A stretch of 42,728 bases of DNA from Sphingomonadales bacterium UBA7471 (GCA_002479765.1 DLOZ01000024.1:133307-176034), one strand, 5' to 3'. Counted from the first letter of the stretch, positions 19,274-27,138 are shown. The notes: generated from the letters alone by a model not told the origin. Numbers and translations: made by a program.

Positions 19274-20650
19274 TCAATCCTGATCCTGTTCACCCGCGCG
19301 CAGCCCTGCGGCGGACATTCTTGGTAATTCAATGGATGGGCATTCGGTGCCTTCGACGGCCTTGCCCGCGAGCGCGCTTGCAAGTTGCGCATCGTCAAGC
19401 GCGCCTTCCCAGCGTGCGATCACGATCGTTGCTACGGCATTGCCGATAAAGTTCGTAAGCGCGCGGCATTCGCTCATAAAACGGTCGATGCCTAGAATCA
19501 GCGCCATGCCTGCCAGCGGCACCGAGGGCACAATAGAAAGGGTAGCAGCAAGTGTGATGAAGCCCGCACCGGTCACGCCGGCCGCCCCTTTGGAACTAAT
19601 CATCGCAACTGCGAGCAATGCAGCCTGCTCGCCAAAGCCCAATTCAATCCCCGTGGCTTGCGCAATAAACAGAGCGGCAAGCGTCATGTAGATATTGGTG
19701 CCGTCAAGGTTAAACGAATAGCCGGTCGGCACTACCAGTCCGACCACAGCTTTTGAACAACCTGCCCGCTCCATCTTGTCCATCAGAACCGGCAGGGCCG
19801 CTTCGGAGGAAGACGTCCCGAGTACCAGGAGCAGCTCGCTTTTCAGATAGCGCAGCAACGCCAAAATCGAAAACCCGTTCAAACGAGCAATCGCACCGAG
19901 AACGATCAGCACAAACAGCGCCGATGTAAGATAGAAGGTCAGGACAAGGGTACCCAGCGAAGCCAGCGTCCCAATCCCATATTTGCCAATTGTGAAGGCC
20001 ATAGCACCGAATGCGCCCAGCGGCGCAAGGCGCATCAGCAAAGCAACCAGCTTGAATACAACCAGCGAAACGCTCTCTAGAAAACGCGCAACTGGTTCTG
20101 CGGGCTTGCCCACAAGCGCGAGGGCGATGCCGAACAAAATTGCAACCAAAAGCACCTGAAGAATGGAACCGTCCGTTAGAGCGGAAAGCGCGGTCGTCGG
20201 AATGATATCGAGCATGAATTTTACGATGCTCGCGTCTTCAGCCTTACCGGCATATTGCATGACTGCGCTGGCATCGAGTGTCGCGGGATCGATGTTCATA
20301 CCGGCACCCGGCTGAACGACGTTGGCAACGATCAAACCGATAATCAGGGCAAATGTGGACACCGTAATGAAATATGTGAGGGATTTTCCAACAACACGGC
20401 CAATCTCTCCAACCTCGCGCATCCCGGCTATACCAGTCACGATGGTTAGGAATATGACGGGAGCGATGATCATCTTGACCAGCTTGATAAAAGCATCGCC
20501 AAGCGGCTGGAGCGCCACTCCCCATTCGGGCCAAATGAAACCTGTCGTTATACCAGCGGTGATCGCGATGAGCACTTGCACATAGAGGTGACGGAACCAC
20601 GCACTAGGACGCACCACATCATTCTGGTCGATTGATGACGCTTTGGCCAT
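19274..20650 (-). CDS. dctA: C4-dicarboxylate:cation symporter DctA (DAACS family)
   Basis: A 458-residue inner-membrane symporter of the glutamate/dicarboxylate family, which imports succinate, fumarate or malate with protons or sodium. The N-terminal FIKLVKMIIAPVIFLTIVTGI, the SSSEAALPVLMDKM hairpin-loop motif and GYSFNLDGTNIYMTLAALFIAQ are diagnostic. It is the first gene of the minus-strand operon and is divergent from dctB across about 140 bp. The DctA name is supported by the sequence and by the neighbouring dctBD, but related family members carry other organic acids or amino acids. Confidence 0.9.
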   Translation of the reverse strand: MAKASSIDQNDVVRPSAWFRHLYVQVLIAITAGITTGFIWPEWGVALQPLGDAFIKLVKMIIAPVIFLTIVTGIAGMREVGEIGRVVGKSLTYFITVSTFALIIGLIVANVVQPGAGMNIDPATLDASAVMQYAGKAEDASIVKFMLDIIPTTALSALTDGSILQVLLVAILFGIALALVGKPAEPVARFLESVSLVVFKLVALLMRLAPLGAFGAMAFTIGKYGIGTLASLGTLVLTFYLTSALFVLIVLGAIARLNGFSILALLRYLKSELLLVLGTSSSEAALPVLMDKMERAGCSKAVVGLVVPTGYSFNLDGTNIYMTLAALFIAQATGIELGFGEQAALLAVAMISSKGAAGVTGAGFITLAATLSIVPSVPLAGMALILGIDRFMSECRALTNFIGNAVATIVIARWEGALDDAQLASALAGKAVEGTECPSIELPRMSAAGLRAGEQDQD

Positions 20651-20791
20651 GTACCCTATTTCCCCATCCCTTAAAATCTTGTTGCCGTTCGCATGACGAG
20701 TGAACTATGGTGAGTCAACGTGGATTTATACTATTATAAAGCATTGTATAATAATGAAAAAATTGGACATTCTTAGCATTTCTTTATATTT
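20651..20791. promoter_or_regulatory. Divergent dctA / dctB control region, no sigma-54 promoter seen
   Basis: An AT-rich spacer. I looked for the GG-N10-GC sigma-54 pattern toward dctA and found none convincing. A TATAAT lies on the minus strand (in the stretch around 20733-20745). Toward dctB, TTGGAC (20763-20768) and TATTTT (20787-20792) are spaced like a sigma-70 promoter. This agrees with the degenerate DctD described for 22618-23922. Confidence 0.4.
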
Positions 20792-22621
20792 TTGTGTGTA
20801 TTTTCGCTCAAAAAATTCACCATATGTGTGGAATACGTGACACAAATTTTTTCTTTATTATCTTTATCGGCGCGAACGCGAAGGGGATTCGGCTGGCTAC
20901 TTGTCGGCTTGCTGGTTCTCACTTCGATACTTTTCGCAGTCGGAGAGCGCTGGGCGAAGAGCAAAGCAGCATCTGGCGCGAGCGTCGAAGCACAGCAGCT
21001 TGCCGCTGCAAATGCACTTTTATTCGACAGTGAACTGGAGAAGTTCCGACTGCTTCCGGTGGTGTTAGCTGACCATCCCGACGTTACTGCGATGCTTTCG
21101 GCGGGCAATGGCAGCGATGTCGTAAACGATCGCTTGTATCGATTGGCACAGAAAACGACTGCCGCAGCGATATATGTGTTGCGCCCCGATGGAACGACGG
21201 TCGCCGCAAGCAATTATGGACAGAGAACGAGCTTTGTCGGACAAAATTATGCCTTCCGTCCGTATTTCAAAGATGCACTGAAATTTGGTTCCGCAGAGTT
21301 ATTCGCCTTGGGTACCGTTAGCGGACGCCCCGGACTATATCTCGCAAGGCGCGTCGGCGGCGAACAAGACCCGCTTGGCGTCATCGTGGTCAAGATTGAA
21401 TTCGATCCGCTTCAAAAGGCGTGGGAAAAACAGGCCGGGATTAGCATGGTCACCGACTTGCATGATGTTGTCATTATTTCTGCCAGACCGGAGTGGCAGT
21501 TTAGGACACTTCGAACGCTGAATGCAAAGGAGCGGATGGACATCATTAAAAGTCGGCAGTTCGAAGGCGCGACACTTCGGCGTTTGCCATTCAATGCTGC
21601 CAACGCACAGGTGGTCATCAGAAACCAGACGTTCAGCCTGGCCTCGCAACATGTGGGCTTGGCTGGCGGACGCATTTTTACGCTCGTTTCAACTGACAGA
21701 ACAATAGCGGCGGCAAGAGCAGAGGCTCGGATTGTCGTCGTGATAATGTTGTTCGCCCTGCTTTGTTTGCTGGTATGGCAATTTCGCTTATTTGAAAAAG
21801 CCGCAAACCAGGCCTTGGTACAACGTGAACTCGAACGCATGGTGGCTGAACGTACGGTAGACCTTGAGGCAGCCAATCGACAACTTAGGATTGAAAGCGG
21901 CGAACGTGCTATATCAGAAGAACGCTATCGCCAGTCACGTGAGGAACTGGCACAAGCCAATCGTCTGGGTACTCTGGGACAGGTCACTGCCGGCGTAGCG
22001 CATGAAATAAACCAACCTGTTGCTGCAATAAGGTTATTCGCCGAAAATTGCAGGGCATATCTGGATCGCGACAGAACAGAAAACGTAGCTGAAAGTCTGC
22101 GTCAAATCATCAGTCTGACCGAACGGATTGCAACCATCACCGCTGAATTACGTGGCTTTGCTCGACGCAAGACCCCTGCTGTCGCGGCCATAAGCTTACG
22201 CGAGGCGATCGAGGCCGCTTTGCTGCTTGTTCGTCACCGCCTGACTGCGACAAAGGTTGCCATCAAATGGGATCGGCAAGCAGCAGAAATTGCCGTGAAA
22301 GCAGATCGAATTCGGCTCGAACAGGTTTTTGTCAACCTCATCCAAAATAGCCTTGATGCGTTAGAACCAAGCAAATCCGGAACGATCGCAATGACATTCA
22401 AATTGGACGAAAGCTCTGTCGTCGTAACCTTTGCCGACGATGGACCTGGAATGCCGCAGGCTGTGAAAAAGAAATTGTTTACGCCTTTCAGCACCGGCAA
22501 AGAACAAGGGTTAGGCCTTGGTCTTGCGATTGTAAGGGACATCATGCGTGAATTTGGGGGCGACATCAAACTTTTGAAAGGCCGCGGCGCCATTTTTGAA
22601 CTTAAGTTTATAAAAGCATGA
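20792..22621 (+). CDS. dctB: Sensor histidine kinase DctB-like
   Basis: A membrane sensor kinase of up to 609 residues. Two membrane helices (about residues 34-52 and 312-330) bracket a periplasmic Cache-type sensor domain containing FVGQNYAFRPYFKDAL and GRPGLYLARRV, as in DctB dicarboxylate sensors. A coiled coil follows, then the HisKA domain with His404 in GVAHEINQP, and the ATPase domain with N box NLIQNSLDAL, DDGPGMP and GLGLGLAIV. All kinase residues look intact. The start is uncertain: TTG at 20792 gives the longest form, while GTG at 20828 or 20837 would still keep the first helix. The stop overlaps dctD by 4 nt (ATGA). Confidence 0.88.
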   Translation: MCVFSLKKFTICVEYVTQIFSLLSLSARTRRGFGWLLVGLLVLTSILFAVGERWAKSKAASGASVEAQQLAAANALLFDSELEKFRLLPVVLADHPDVTAMLSAGNGSDVVNDRLYRLAQKTTAAAIYVLRPDGTTVAASNYGQRTSFVGQNYAFRPYFKDALKFGSAELFALGTVSGRPGLYLARRVGGEQDPLGVIVVKIEFDPLQKAWEKQAGISMVTDLHDVVIISARPEWQFRTLRTLNAKERMDIIKSRQFEGATLRRLPFNAANAQVVIRNQTFSLASQHVGLAGGRIFTLVSTDRTIAAARAEARIVVVIMLFALLCLLVWQFRLFEKAANQALVQRELERMVAERTVDLEAANRQLRIESGERAISEERYRQSREELAQANRLGTLGQVTAGVAHEINQPVAAIRLFAENCRAYLDRDRTENVAESLRQIISLTERIATITAELRGFARRKTPAVAAISLREAIEAALLLVRHRLTATKVAIKWDRQAAEIAVKADRIRLEQVFVNLIQNSLDALEPSKSGTIAMTFKLDESSVVVTFADDGPGMPQAVKKKLFTPFSTGKEQGLGLGLAIVRDIMREFGGDIKLLKGRGAIFELKFIKA

Positions 22622-23922
22622 GGAACAGCGGATCACAAGGTACTGTAATGCTGGTTGAGGACGACCCGCAGTTGCGCCAGGCCACTTTGGATGCGCTAGA
22701 GCTTGCAAATCTTGATGTGGAACCTTTCGAGTGCGCTGATCGTGCGGCCCGGTATCTTTCGCCAGGCTTCGCCGGGTGCATTGTGACCGACATCCGGATG
22801 GAAGGAATGGATGGTCTACAGCTTTTTGGCAGGATCAGCGCGTTGGACCCTGAAATCCCGGTCATCCTGATTACGGGGCACGGTGATGTTTCGATGGCTG
22901 TTCGGGCCATGCAGGATGGAGCTTTCGATTTTCTAACTAAGCCATTTTCGACGGACCATTTGATTGCGGTTGTTCGAAAAGCGCTTCTGTCCCGCCAGCT
23001 TGTGCTCGATAACCGGGCATTGCGAAAGGCCGTGGCGGAACCGGACGACGAAATGATCGCCCGATCCCGGTCCATGGAGCATTTTCGTTCGATTATGACC
23101 CAACTCGCCAGAACCGAAATCGATGTACTGATCCATGGCGAAGCAGGCGCAGGTAAAGAGCTTTGGGCAAGACAGCTGCACAAGCAGTCGGCGCGTTACA
23201 GCGGCCCATTTGTCGTTCTTGCGGGCACTGTCTCTCAAAGCGATCAGGATATATTGACGGCTGTTGCACAAGCCGAGGGCGGCACCCTTTTTGTTGACAG
23301 CTACAACAGCCTCCCTGAGCCCAGACAAGTCCAGCTGGCCGCGCTTTTGGACAAAAGAGACCGGCATAATGTTAATGACAACGGGCGGCAGGGTTTCCGA
23401 TTGATCCTTTCCGCCACGACAACAAACAGCGATGACACCATCGTCACCGAGCTCGACCGCCGGGTCGGCCCTGTAAGACTACGGGTGCCCCCTCTTCGCG
23501 AGCGGCGCGACGACATCGCCCCGCTTTTTGCGCGTTTTGTTAGCGAGGCATTGCCGCAAGTGGGCAAGAAACGCTTTGAAATGAGCGCTGCTGACCGCAA
23601 GCGGTTGCTCGAATATGATTGGCCGGGCAATGTGCGTGAACTGCGCAATTTCGCTTTCGCTGCCGTTTTAAATCTCCCTCGACAGAAGATCGGGAGCAAC
23701 CGTGAAATTCCAAATAATGGGATGTCAGCCCGCGTCGCCGAATTCGAACGAATGGTGATCTGCGAAGCGCTGGAAGCCGCGCGTGGCAACGTTGTGCGGA
23801 CCTGCGCACAACTCAAGACACCGCGCAAAACGCTTTACGAAAAACTGGCGAAGCATGGCATTGACCCGTCGAACTATCGCCAAGGTCCAAGCGCGGGCGG
23901 ATCGCATTCTGGCAGAGCATAA
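22618..23922 (+). CDS. DctD-like response regulator lacking the GAFTGA motif
   Basis: A 434-residue regulator with NtrC layout: receiver (phosphoacceptor Asp58, signalling Lys108), AAA+ domain (Walker A GEAGAGKE at 174-181), and a Fis-type helix-turn-helix at about 374-420. The AAA+ domain is degenerate. Between Walker A and GGTLFVDSY there are about 18 residues fewer than in ordinary DctD, and the whole LFGHEKGAFTGA loop that contacts sigma-54 is missing. The Walker B catalytic glutamate is replaced (D227-S228 instead of D-E). The PPLRERRDDI arginine region remains. As in Rhodobacter NtrC, which also lacks GAFTGA, it more likely acts with sigma-70 or as a repressor. It is co-translated with dctB and probably controls the divergent dctA operon. 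Confidence 0.85.
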   Translation: MRNSGSQGTVMLVEDDPQLRQATLDALELANLDVEPFECADRAARYLSPGFAGCIVTDIRMEGMDGLQLFGRISALDPEIPVILITGHGDVSMAVRAMQDGAFDFLTKPFSTDHLIAVVRKALLSRQLVLDNRALRKAVAEPDDEMIARSRSMEHFRSIMTQLARTEIDVLIHGEAGAGKELWARQLHKQSARYSGPFVVLAGTVSQSDQDILTAVAQAEGGTLFVDSYNSLPEPRQVQLAALLDKRDRHNVNDNGRQGFRLILSATTTNSDDTIVTELDRRVGPVRLRVPPLRERRDDIAPLFARFVSEALPQVGKKRFEMSAADRKRLLEYDWPGNVRELRNFAFAAVLNLPRQKIGSNREIPNNGMSARVAEFERMVICEALEAARGNVVRTCAQLKTPRKTLYEKLAKHGIDPSNYRQGPSAGGSHSGRA

Positions 23923-24239
23923 GCACGGCACGCGACGCGTTTCTCGATCACGCTATATGGTCAATCGCGACTATTTGACGGTTTTTGTTCACATCGCTAG
24001 CTATGTTATGCATCATCAAAAAGCCACCTCTTGGCCCAACTGGATGAATGGTTACTTTCCCTAAAACCCCCTGTAGCAATGCTTACGCCTGTCGGGTCGG
24101 ATCATTGAGCAATAGACCTCAATCATATATTTAATGCTATGTCTGCTTTTACGTCAGCGTGCTTTTTTACTTTGGCTCCAATTGGGCGCAAAGCGGACCC
24201 TCCTTTTAGTATAAGCGAACGACCTGTTGAGCGCAGGCG
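23923..24239. other. Intergenic region with no recognisable gene
   Basis: About 320 bases between dctD and the terminase remnant. I see no conserved coding frame. A 17-mer at 24182-24198 matches the inverse of 666-682 at 16 of 17 positions. Confidence 0.5.
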
Positions 24240-24761
24240 TCATACGCCCCCTATCCGCGCGAACTGCACGACCCGCGACCCCATATCAAAGTGCCACGCA
24301 AGAAACTGGCTGATAGAGTCGACCTGGTCATAGTGACGGCCATGCGGAAAGCTCGCGATCTCGGCCCGAAGATCCTCAAGCCAAGGCACCCGCTCGGGCA
24401 GCCAAACATGACCAGCCTCGATGCGAGCGGATTGCGCATGGAGCCGCGTGATTTTGTCATCCCTTGGCAGGAACGCGGTTGGATAGGGAATGCCGTGATG
24501 CTCGGTACGCAACTGCTGGATCAGCGATGTGCCTGACCCTTTATCTTCAATGATGATATTGCGGGCGTTCCATTGGGTCGCCAGTTCCACAATGCGCCGC
24601 TTTAGCGATGGAAAATCTCGCCACGCCCGCTCGACATCGAGAAGATGAAGGTCACCCCCTGCCACGCCCCATGTTGTGCATCCTTTTATGACTGGGTTCG
24701 GTTTACACGTCAGCGCGATGCCGCGTAAGTAGCGCCGATCAATTTTTTCATCATAAATCAC
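24240..24761 (-). pseudogene. Phage terminase large subunit, C-terminal nuclease-domain remnant
   Basis: The last ~145 residues of this 173-residue frame match the C-terminal RNase H-fold nuclease domain of phage terminase large subunits: CTTWGVAGGDLHLLDVERAW, an IIIEDKGSGTSLIQQL block (acidic catalytic residue), then ARIEAGHVWLPE and FPHGRHYDQVDSISQFLAW (late acidic residue and the usual DDxxDALSQ-like ending). The ATPase domain, normally about 250 residues, is missing; the first ~30 residues here are unrelated. No capsid, portal or lysis gene is nearby, so this is a prophage relic, not an active phage. It is open without internal stops, which suggests fairly recent loss or chance survival. 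Confidence 0.72.
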
Positions 24762-24973
24762 TGAAAATACGAAGAAGATTTTACAATTTTCCTGTTGCGA
24801 CGAAATAAATTCCCTATTTTTTATTTAGCAAATTTGCGTGTCCAAAGGACGAAATCCGTCATTACCTAAAAGCAACAGAAGCAATTCTGGCGCCCAGAAT
24901 TCCAATATTCCTTGAAAAATCCCCCAAATCAGGGAAGGTTTTTCCACAAACCAGTTCGCCCCGGACTGCACCA

Positions 24974-25033
24974 CGCACCAGAATTTCCTCAATATCTCCA
25001 GCACCCTATTTTCTTGCACCGAATTTGTTTTGG
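24974..25033 (+). repeat. Degenerate direct repeat shared with the window's left end
   Basis: Bases 24974-25002 match 17-45 at 23 of 29 positions and bases 25004-25033 match 181-210 at 25 of 30, both without gaps. The two halves are contiguous here but separated by about 135 bp on the left. Both copies are followed by CGGTGCT a little downstream. The left copy abuts a recombinase remnant. It may be a decayed attachment site or a dispersed intergenic repeat. Confidence 0.5.
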
Positions 25034-25038
25034 GGCGA

Positions 25039-25056
25039 TGCGGTGCGGTGCGGTGC
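25039..25056 (+). repeat. TGCGG pentanucleotide tandem repeat
   Basis: Three and a half perfect copies of TGCGG. It is short and probably slippage-derived; no gene reading frame depends on it. Confidence 0.8.
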
Positions 25057-25100
25057 TCAGGCATCCAACCCTCGAGAATGCAACAACTGCATAAACATGT

Positions 25101-25301
25101 TCATCCTATCAGGATGACTGTGAATGCGGCAACGCCACGAAAGCTTCCTAAAGGAAGTGCATCGCGCTGATGTTTGGCGATTACAAGCAGGCTGGAAGCC
25201 GGAGCAAGTCCGATTACGCTCGCAATCAGCAACATTATCGGCAGCGCCTGCCATCTCAACCAGATTCCCAAAGCACCAAAAAGTTTAGGGTCGCCAGCAC
25301 C
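25101..25301 (-). pseudogene. Prepilin peptidase (GspO/PilD-like) C-terminal remnant
   Basis: Reading the minus strand from 25301 gives 66 residues to a TGA at 25101-25103. It begins GAGDPKLFGALGIWLRW, which contains the GxGDxKL catalytic-aspartate motif of type IV prepilin peptidases. Hydrophobic helix material and the RDALPLGSF block follow, corresponding to the family's usual LPFGPFLALAAW ending. Upstream codons (RKHNRT) are not family-like and the N-terminal part with the first catalytic aspartate is missing. This is a 3' fragment of a type II secretion or pilin-processing peptidase gene, broken near 25302. The break lies beside the start of the small membrane-protein gene on the other strand. 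Confidence 0.7.
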
Positions 25302-25310
25302 CGTGCGATT

Positions 25311-25532
25311 ATGTTTCCTAAAATGTTTGCAAGCCTGCCTGAATTCAAAAAGGCAGCCATTGTGGCCGCCTTGTCCGCGCTTTCATTGGCGTTAGGCGTC
25401 TCGATGTTCCTGTACCAAGGCGGCGTTTCGTCGGACACGGCTATTGTCCGGTCTGCATTCATTCTAATATCAATGCTGATGGTGCCGCATTTCATCCTTG
25501 AACACATCCTCACGAAAAAGCGGGCCGCATAA
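25311..25532 (+). CDS. Small two-helix membrane protein, unknown function
   Basis: A 73-residue protein with two likely membrane helices (about residues 14-32 and 40-60) and charged ends (FKK, LTKKRAA), so both ends probably face the cytoplasm. I recognise no family. The start is taken at ATG 25311 because upstream sequence overlaps the prepilin-peptidase remnant on the other strand; ATG 25323 is possible, and neither has a clear ribosome site. It may be the intact gene into whose upstream side relic DNA was joined. It lies 72 nt before the M20 peptidase on the same strand. Confidence 0.5.
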   Translation: MFPKMFASLPEFKKAAIVAALSALSLALGVSMFLYQGGVSSDTAIVRSAFILISMLMVPHFILEHILTKKRAA

Positions 25533-25604
25533 GTTCCGCATCAACGCCCTTGCCCGAACGCACAAAGCGCGGCACATCATGGCCATAATTTTCAGGAGTA
25601 TGTC

Positions 25605-26921
25605 ATGAAATTCAAAGCCCTGTCTTTGTTGAGCAGCGTTGCGCTCTTGGGGGTTTCAACGCCGGCCTTTGCCCAGCTTTCAAAACCGGAAGCCAAGATG
25701 GCAGCCACCGTTGACGCGGAATATGAACGCTCGATTGCCTTGCTTGAGCGGATGGTAAACCAGAACTCTGGAACAATGAACTTCGCTGGCGTGAAAACCG
25801 TCGGTGATATGATGCGGGCAGAACTGGAGCCGCTTGGGTTCAAAGTCGAATGGCTGGATATGGCCAAGGCTGGGCGCGCAGGGCACTTGGTCGCGACAAA
25901 AAACGGCAAGAAGGGCACAAAGAAGCTTTTACTGATTGCGCATCTCGACACCGTTTTTGAAGCCGATAGCCCCTTTCAAAAATTCGTCCGTGATGGTGAC
26001 AAGGCGGTTGGCCCGGGCGCAGGTGACGACAAGGGCGGCATGGTTGTTATCGTGTCTGCTTTGCGCGCCATGCAAGCGGCAGGCACGCTGAAGAACGCGC
26101 ATATAGAAATTCATATGACAGGAGATGAAGAGGATGCAGGCGACCCAATCGAGATTACCCGCGCACCTTTGATTGCCGCCGGCAAGGCTGCGGATGTCGC
26201 ACTCGATTTCGAAGGACTGTCGATTGAGGATGGCAAGGACATGGGCGTGATCGCGCGTCGGTCGTCGAACAGTTGGAAGTTGGAGGTTTCCGGCGTCACT
26301 GGGCATAGCTCGCTGATTTTTGATTCCACTTATGGCGATGGCGCAGCGTTTGAATTGGCGCGTATCATCCATCAATTCCGCACACAACTGCCTGAGCCAA
26401 ATCTGACATTCAACGTCGGCTTGATTGCGGCGGGGCAAGAGGCGGGCTTCGACAGCGACGGCGTCCGCGCAAGTGCCAAGGGGAAAACCAACATCATTCC
26501 CGGCATAGCCATCGCACGCGGTGACTTCCGGACTTTATCCGAAGACCAAAGCGCTCGGGTCCGGCAGAAGATGCAGGCCATCGTTTCGGCATCTGCGCCA
26601 AAGACCAGCGCCAAAATCAGCTTTGACCTCGGCGGCTATCCCGCCATGGCACCGACGGAGGGCAACAAGGCTTTGTTGGCGCAACTCAATCTTGTGAACC
26701 AGGATCTGGGACTGGATGCCCAACCGCCGCTCGACCCGTTGAAACGTGGCGCTGGGGATATTAGCTTCGTCGCCAATGATGTCGACGGCCTCGTTGGCCT
26801 TGGCGTCTATAGCAAGGGCGACCACGCCCCCGGGGAGACAGTCGACCTTGCCAGCATCAAACGGCAGGCAAAGCGCGCAGCAATCCTGATGAGCCGGCTG
26901 TCGCGCGAAAAAGCGATGTGA
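25605..26921 (+). CDS. Secreted M20 family metallopeptidase (glutamate carboxypeptidase-like)
   Basis: A 438-residue zinc peptidase of the M20/ArgE/CPG2 family that probably trims a C-terminal residue from peptides or cleaves an acyl-amino acid. A signal peptide ends at AFA|Q (residue 23). Metal ligands and catalytic residues are in HLDTV (H113, D115), GAGDDKGG (D141), and GDEED (E175 catalytic, E176 metal), with a later ligand in the FEG region and a C-terminal histidine in KGDHAPGE. The dimerisation domain is inserted mid-protein as usual. AGGAG precedes the ATG by 8 nt. It is monocistronic and convergent with the exbD operon. Confidence 0.88.
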   Translation: MKFKALSLLSSVALLGVSTPAFAQLSKPEAKMAATVDAEYERSIALLERMVNQNSGTMNFAGVKTVGDMMRAELEPLGFKVEWLDMAKAGRAGHLVATKNGKKGTKKLLLIAHLDTVFEADSPFQKFVRDGDKAVGPGAGDDKGGMVVIVSALRAMQAAGTLKNAHIEIHMTGDEEDAGDPIEITRAPLIAAGKAADVALDFEGLSIEDGKDMGVIARRSSNSWKLEVSGVTGHSSLIFDSTYGDGAAFELARIIHQFRTQLPEPNLTFNVGLIAAGQEAGFDSDGVRASAKGKTNIIPGIAIARGDFRTLSEDQSARVRQKMQAIVSASAPKTSAKISFDLGGYPAMAPTEGNKALLAQLNLVNQDLGLDAQPPLDPLKRGAGDISFVANDVDGLVGLGVYSKGDHAPGETVDLASIKRQAKRAAILMSRLSREKAM

Positions 26922-26956
26922 TTGGGAGCTGCAGTTTGCATATCTGAGCAGTCGTC

Positions 26957-27019
26957 ATCCTGAACATGTTTCAGGATAATGTTCAGCGCTGGTTTATCAT
27001 TCTGAAACACGTTCAGGAT
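26957..27019. repeat. Pair of inverted CCTGAAC/TTCAGGAT palindromic repeats
   Basis: ATCCTGAACATGTTTCAGGAT (26957-26977) is a near-palindrome, and an inverse copy, ATTCTGAAACACGTTCAGGAT, lies at 26999-27019. This looks like a small dispersed palindromic intergenic element after the peptidase gene; I recall similar CCTGAAC..GTTTCAGGA elements in sphingomonad and Erythrobacter genomes. Confidence 0.65.
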
Positions 27020-27076
27020 TTCGAGCGGCTTGGAGTTCAGCTTATACGCCCACCACGCGAGGTTCCAGCAAGACAC

Positions 27077-27110
27077 AAAAAAGGCGGCGCATTTCTGCAC
27101 CGCCTTTTTA
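27077..27110. terminator. Bidirectional terminator between peptidase and exbD operon
   Basis: A 13-bp stem with one mismatch (27078-27090 with 27097-27109) and a 6-nt loop has A-runs on the left and T-runs on the right, so it can stop transcription from both sides. Confidence 0.85.
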
Positions 27111-27138
27111 AATGTCGTATTAACGGAAGGTTCGGAAA

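Larger units (their letters stand above)
24762..25100. other. AT-rich relic spacer with degenerate repeat
   Basis: No convincing gene. A minus-strand open frame at 24825-25064 has no recognisable family. The region carries a repeat (24974-25033) that resembles two separated pieces at the left end of the window, and a short TGCGG tandem repeat just after it. Confidence 0.45.

Noticed and set aside
20651..20791. A sigma-54 (-24/-12) promoter for dctA
   Set aside because: I searched for GG-N10-GC toward dctA and found no acceptable match; the divergent regulator also lacks the sigma-54 contact loop.
22618..23922. DctD-like gene as a pseudogene
   Set aside because: It has an uninterrupted frame, an intact receiver and DNA-binding domain and overlaps dctB by 4 nt, so it is more likely a functional variant than a decayed gene.
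24825..25064. 79-codon minus-strand open frame in the relic region
   Set aside because: It has no recognised family and covers the degenerate repeat and tandem repeat; it is probably a non-coding repeat that happens to be open.
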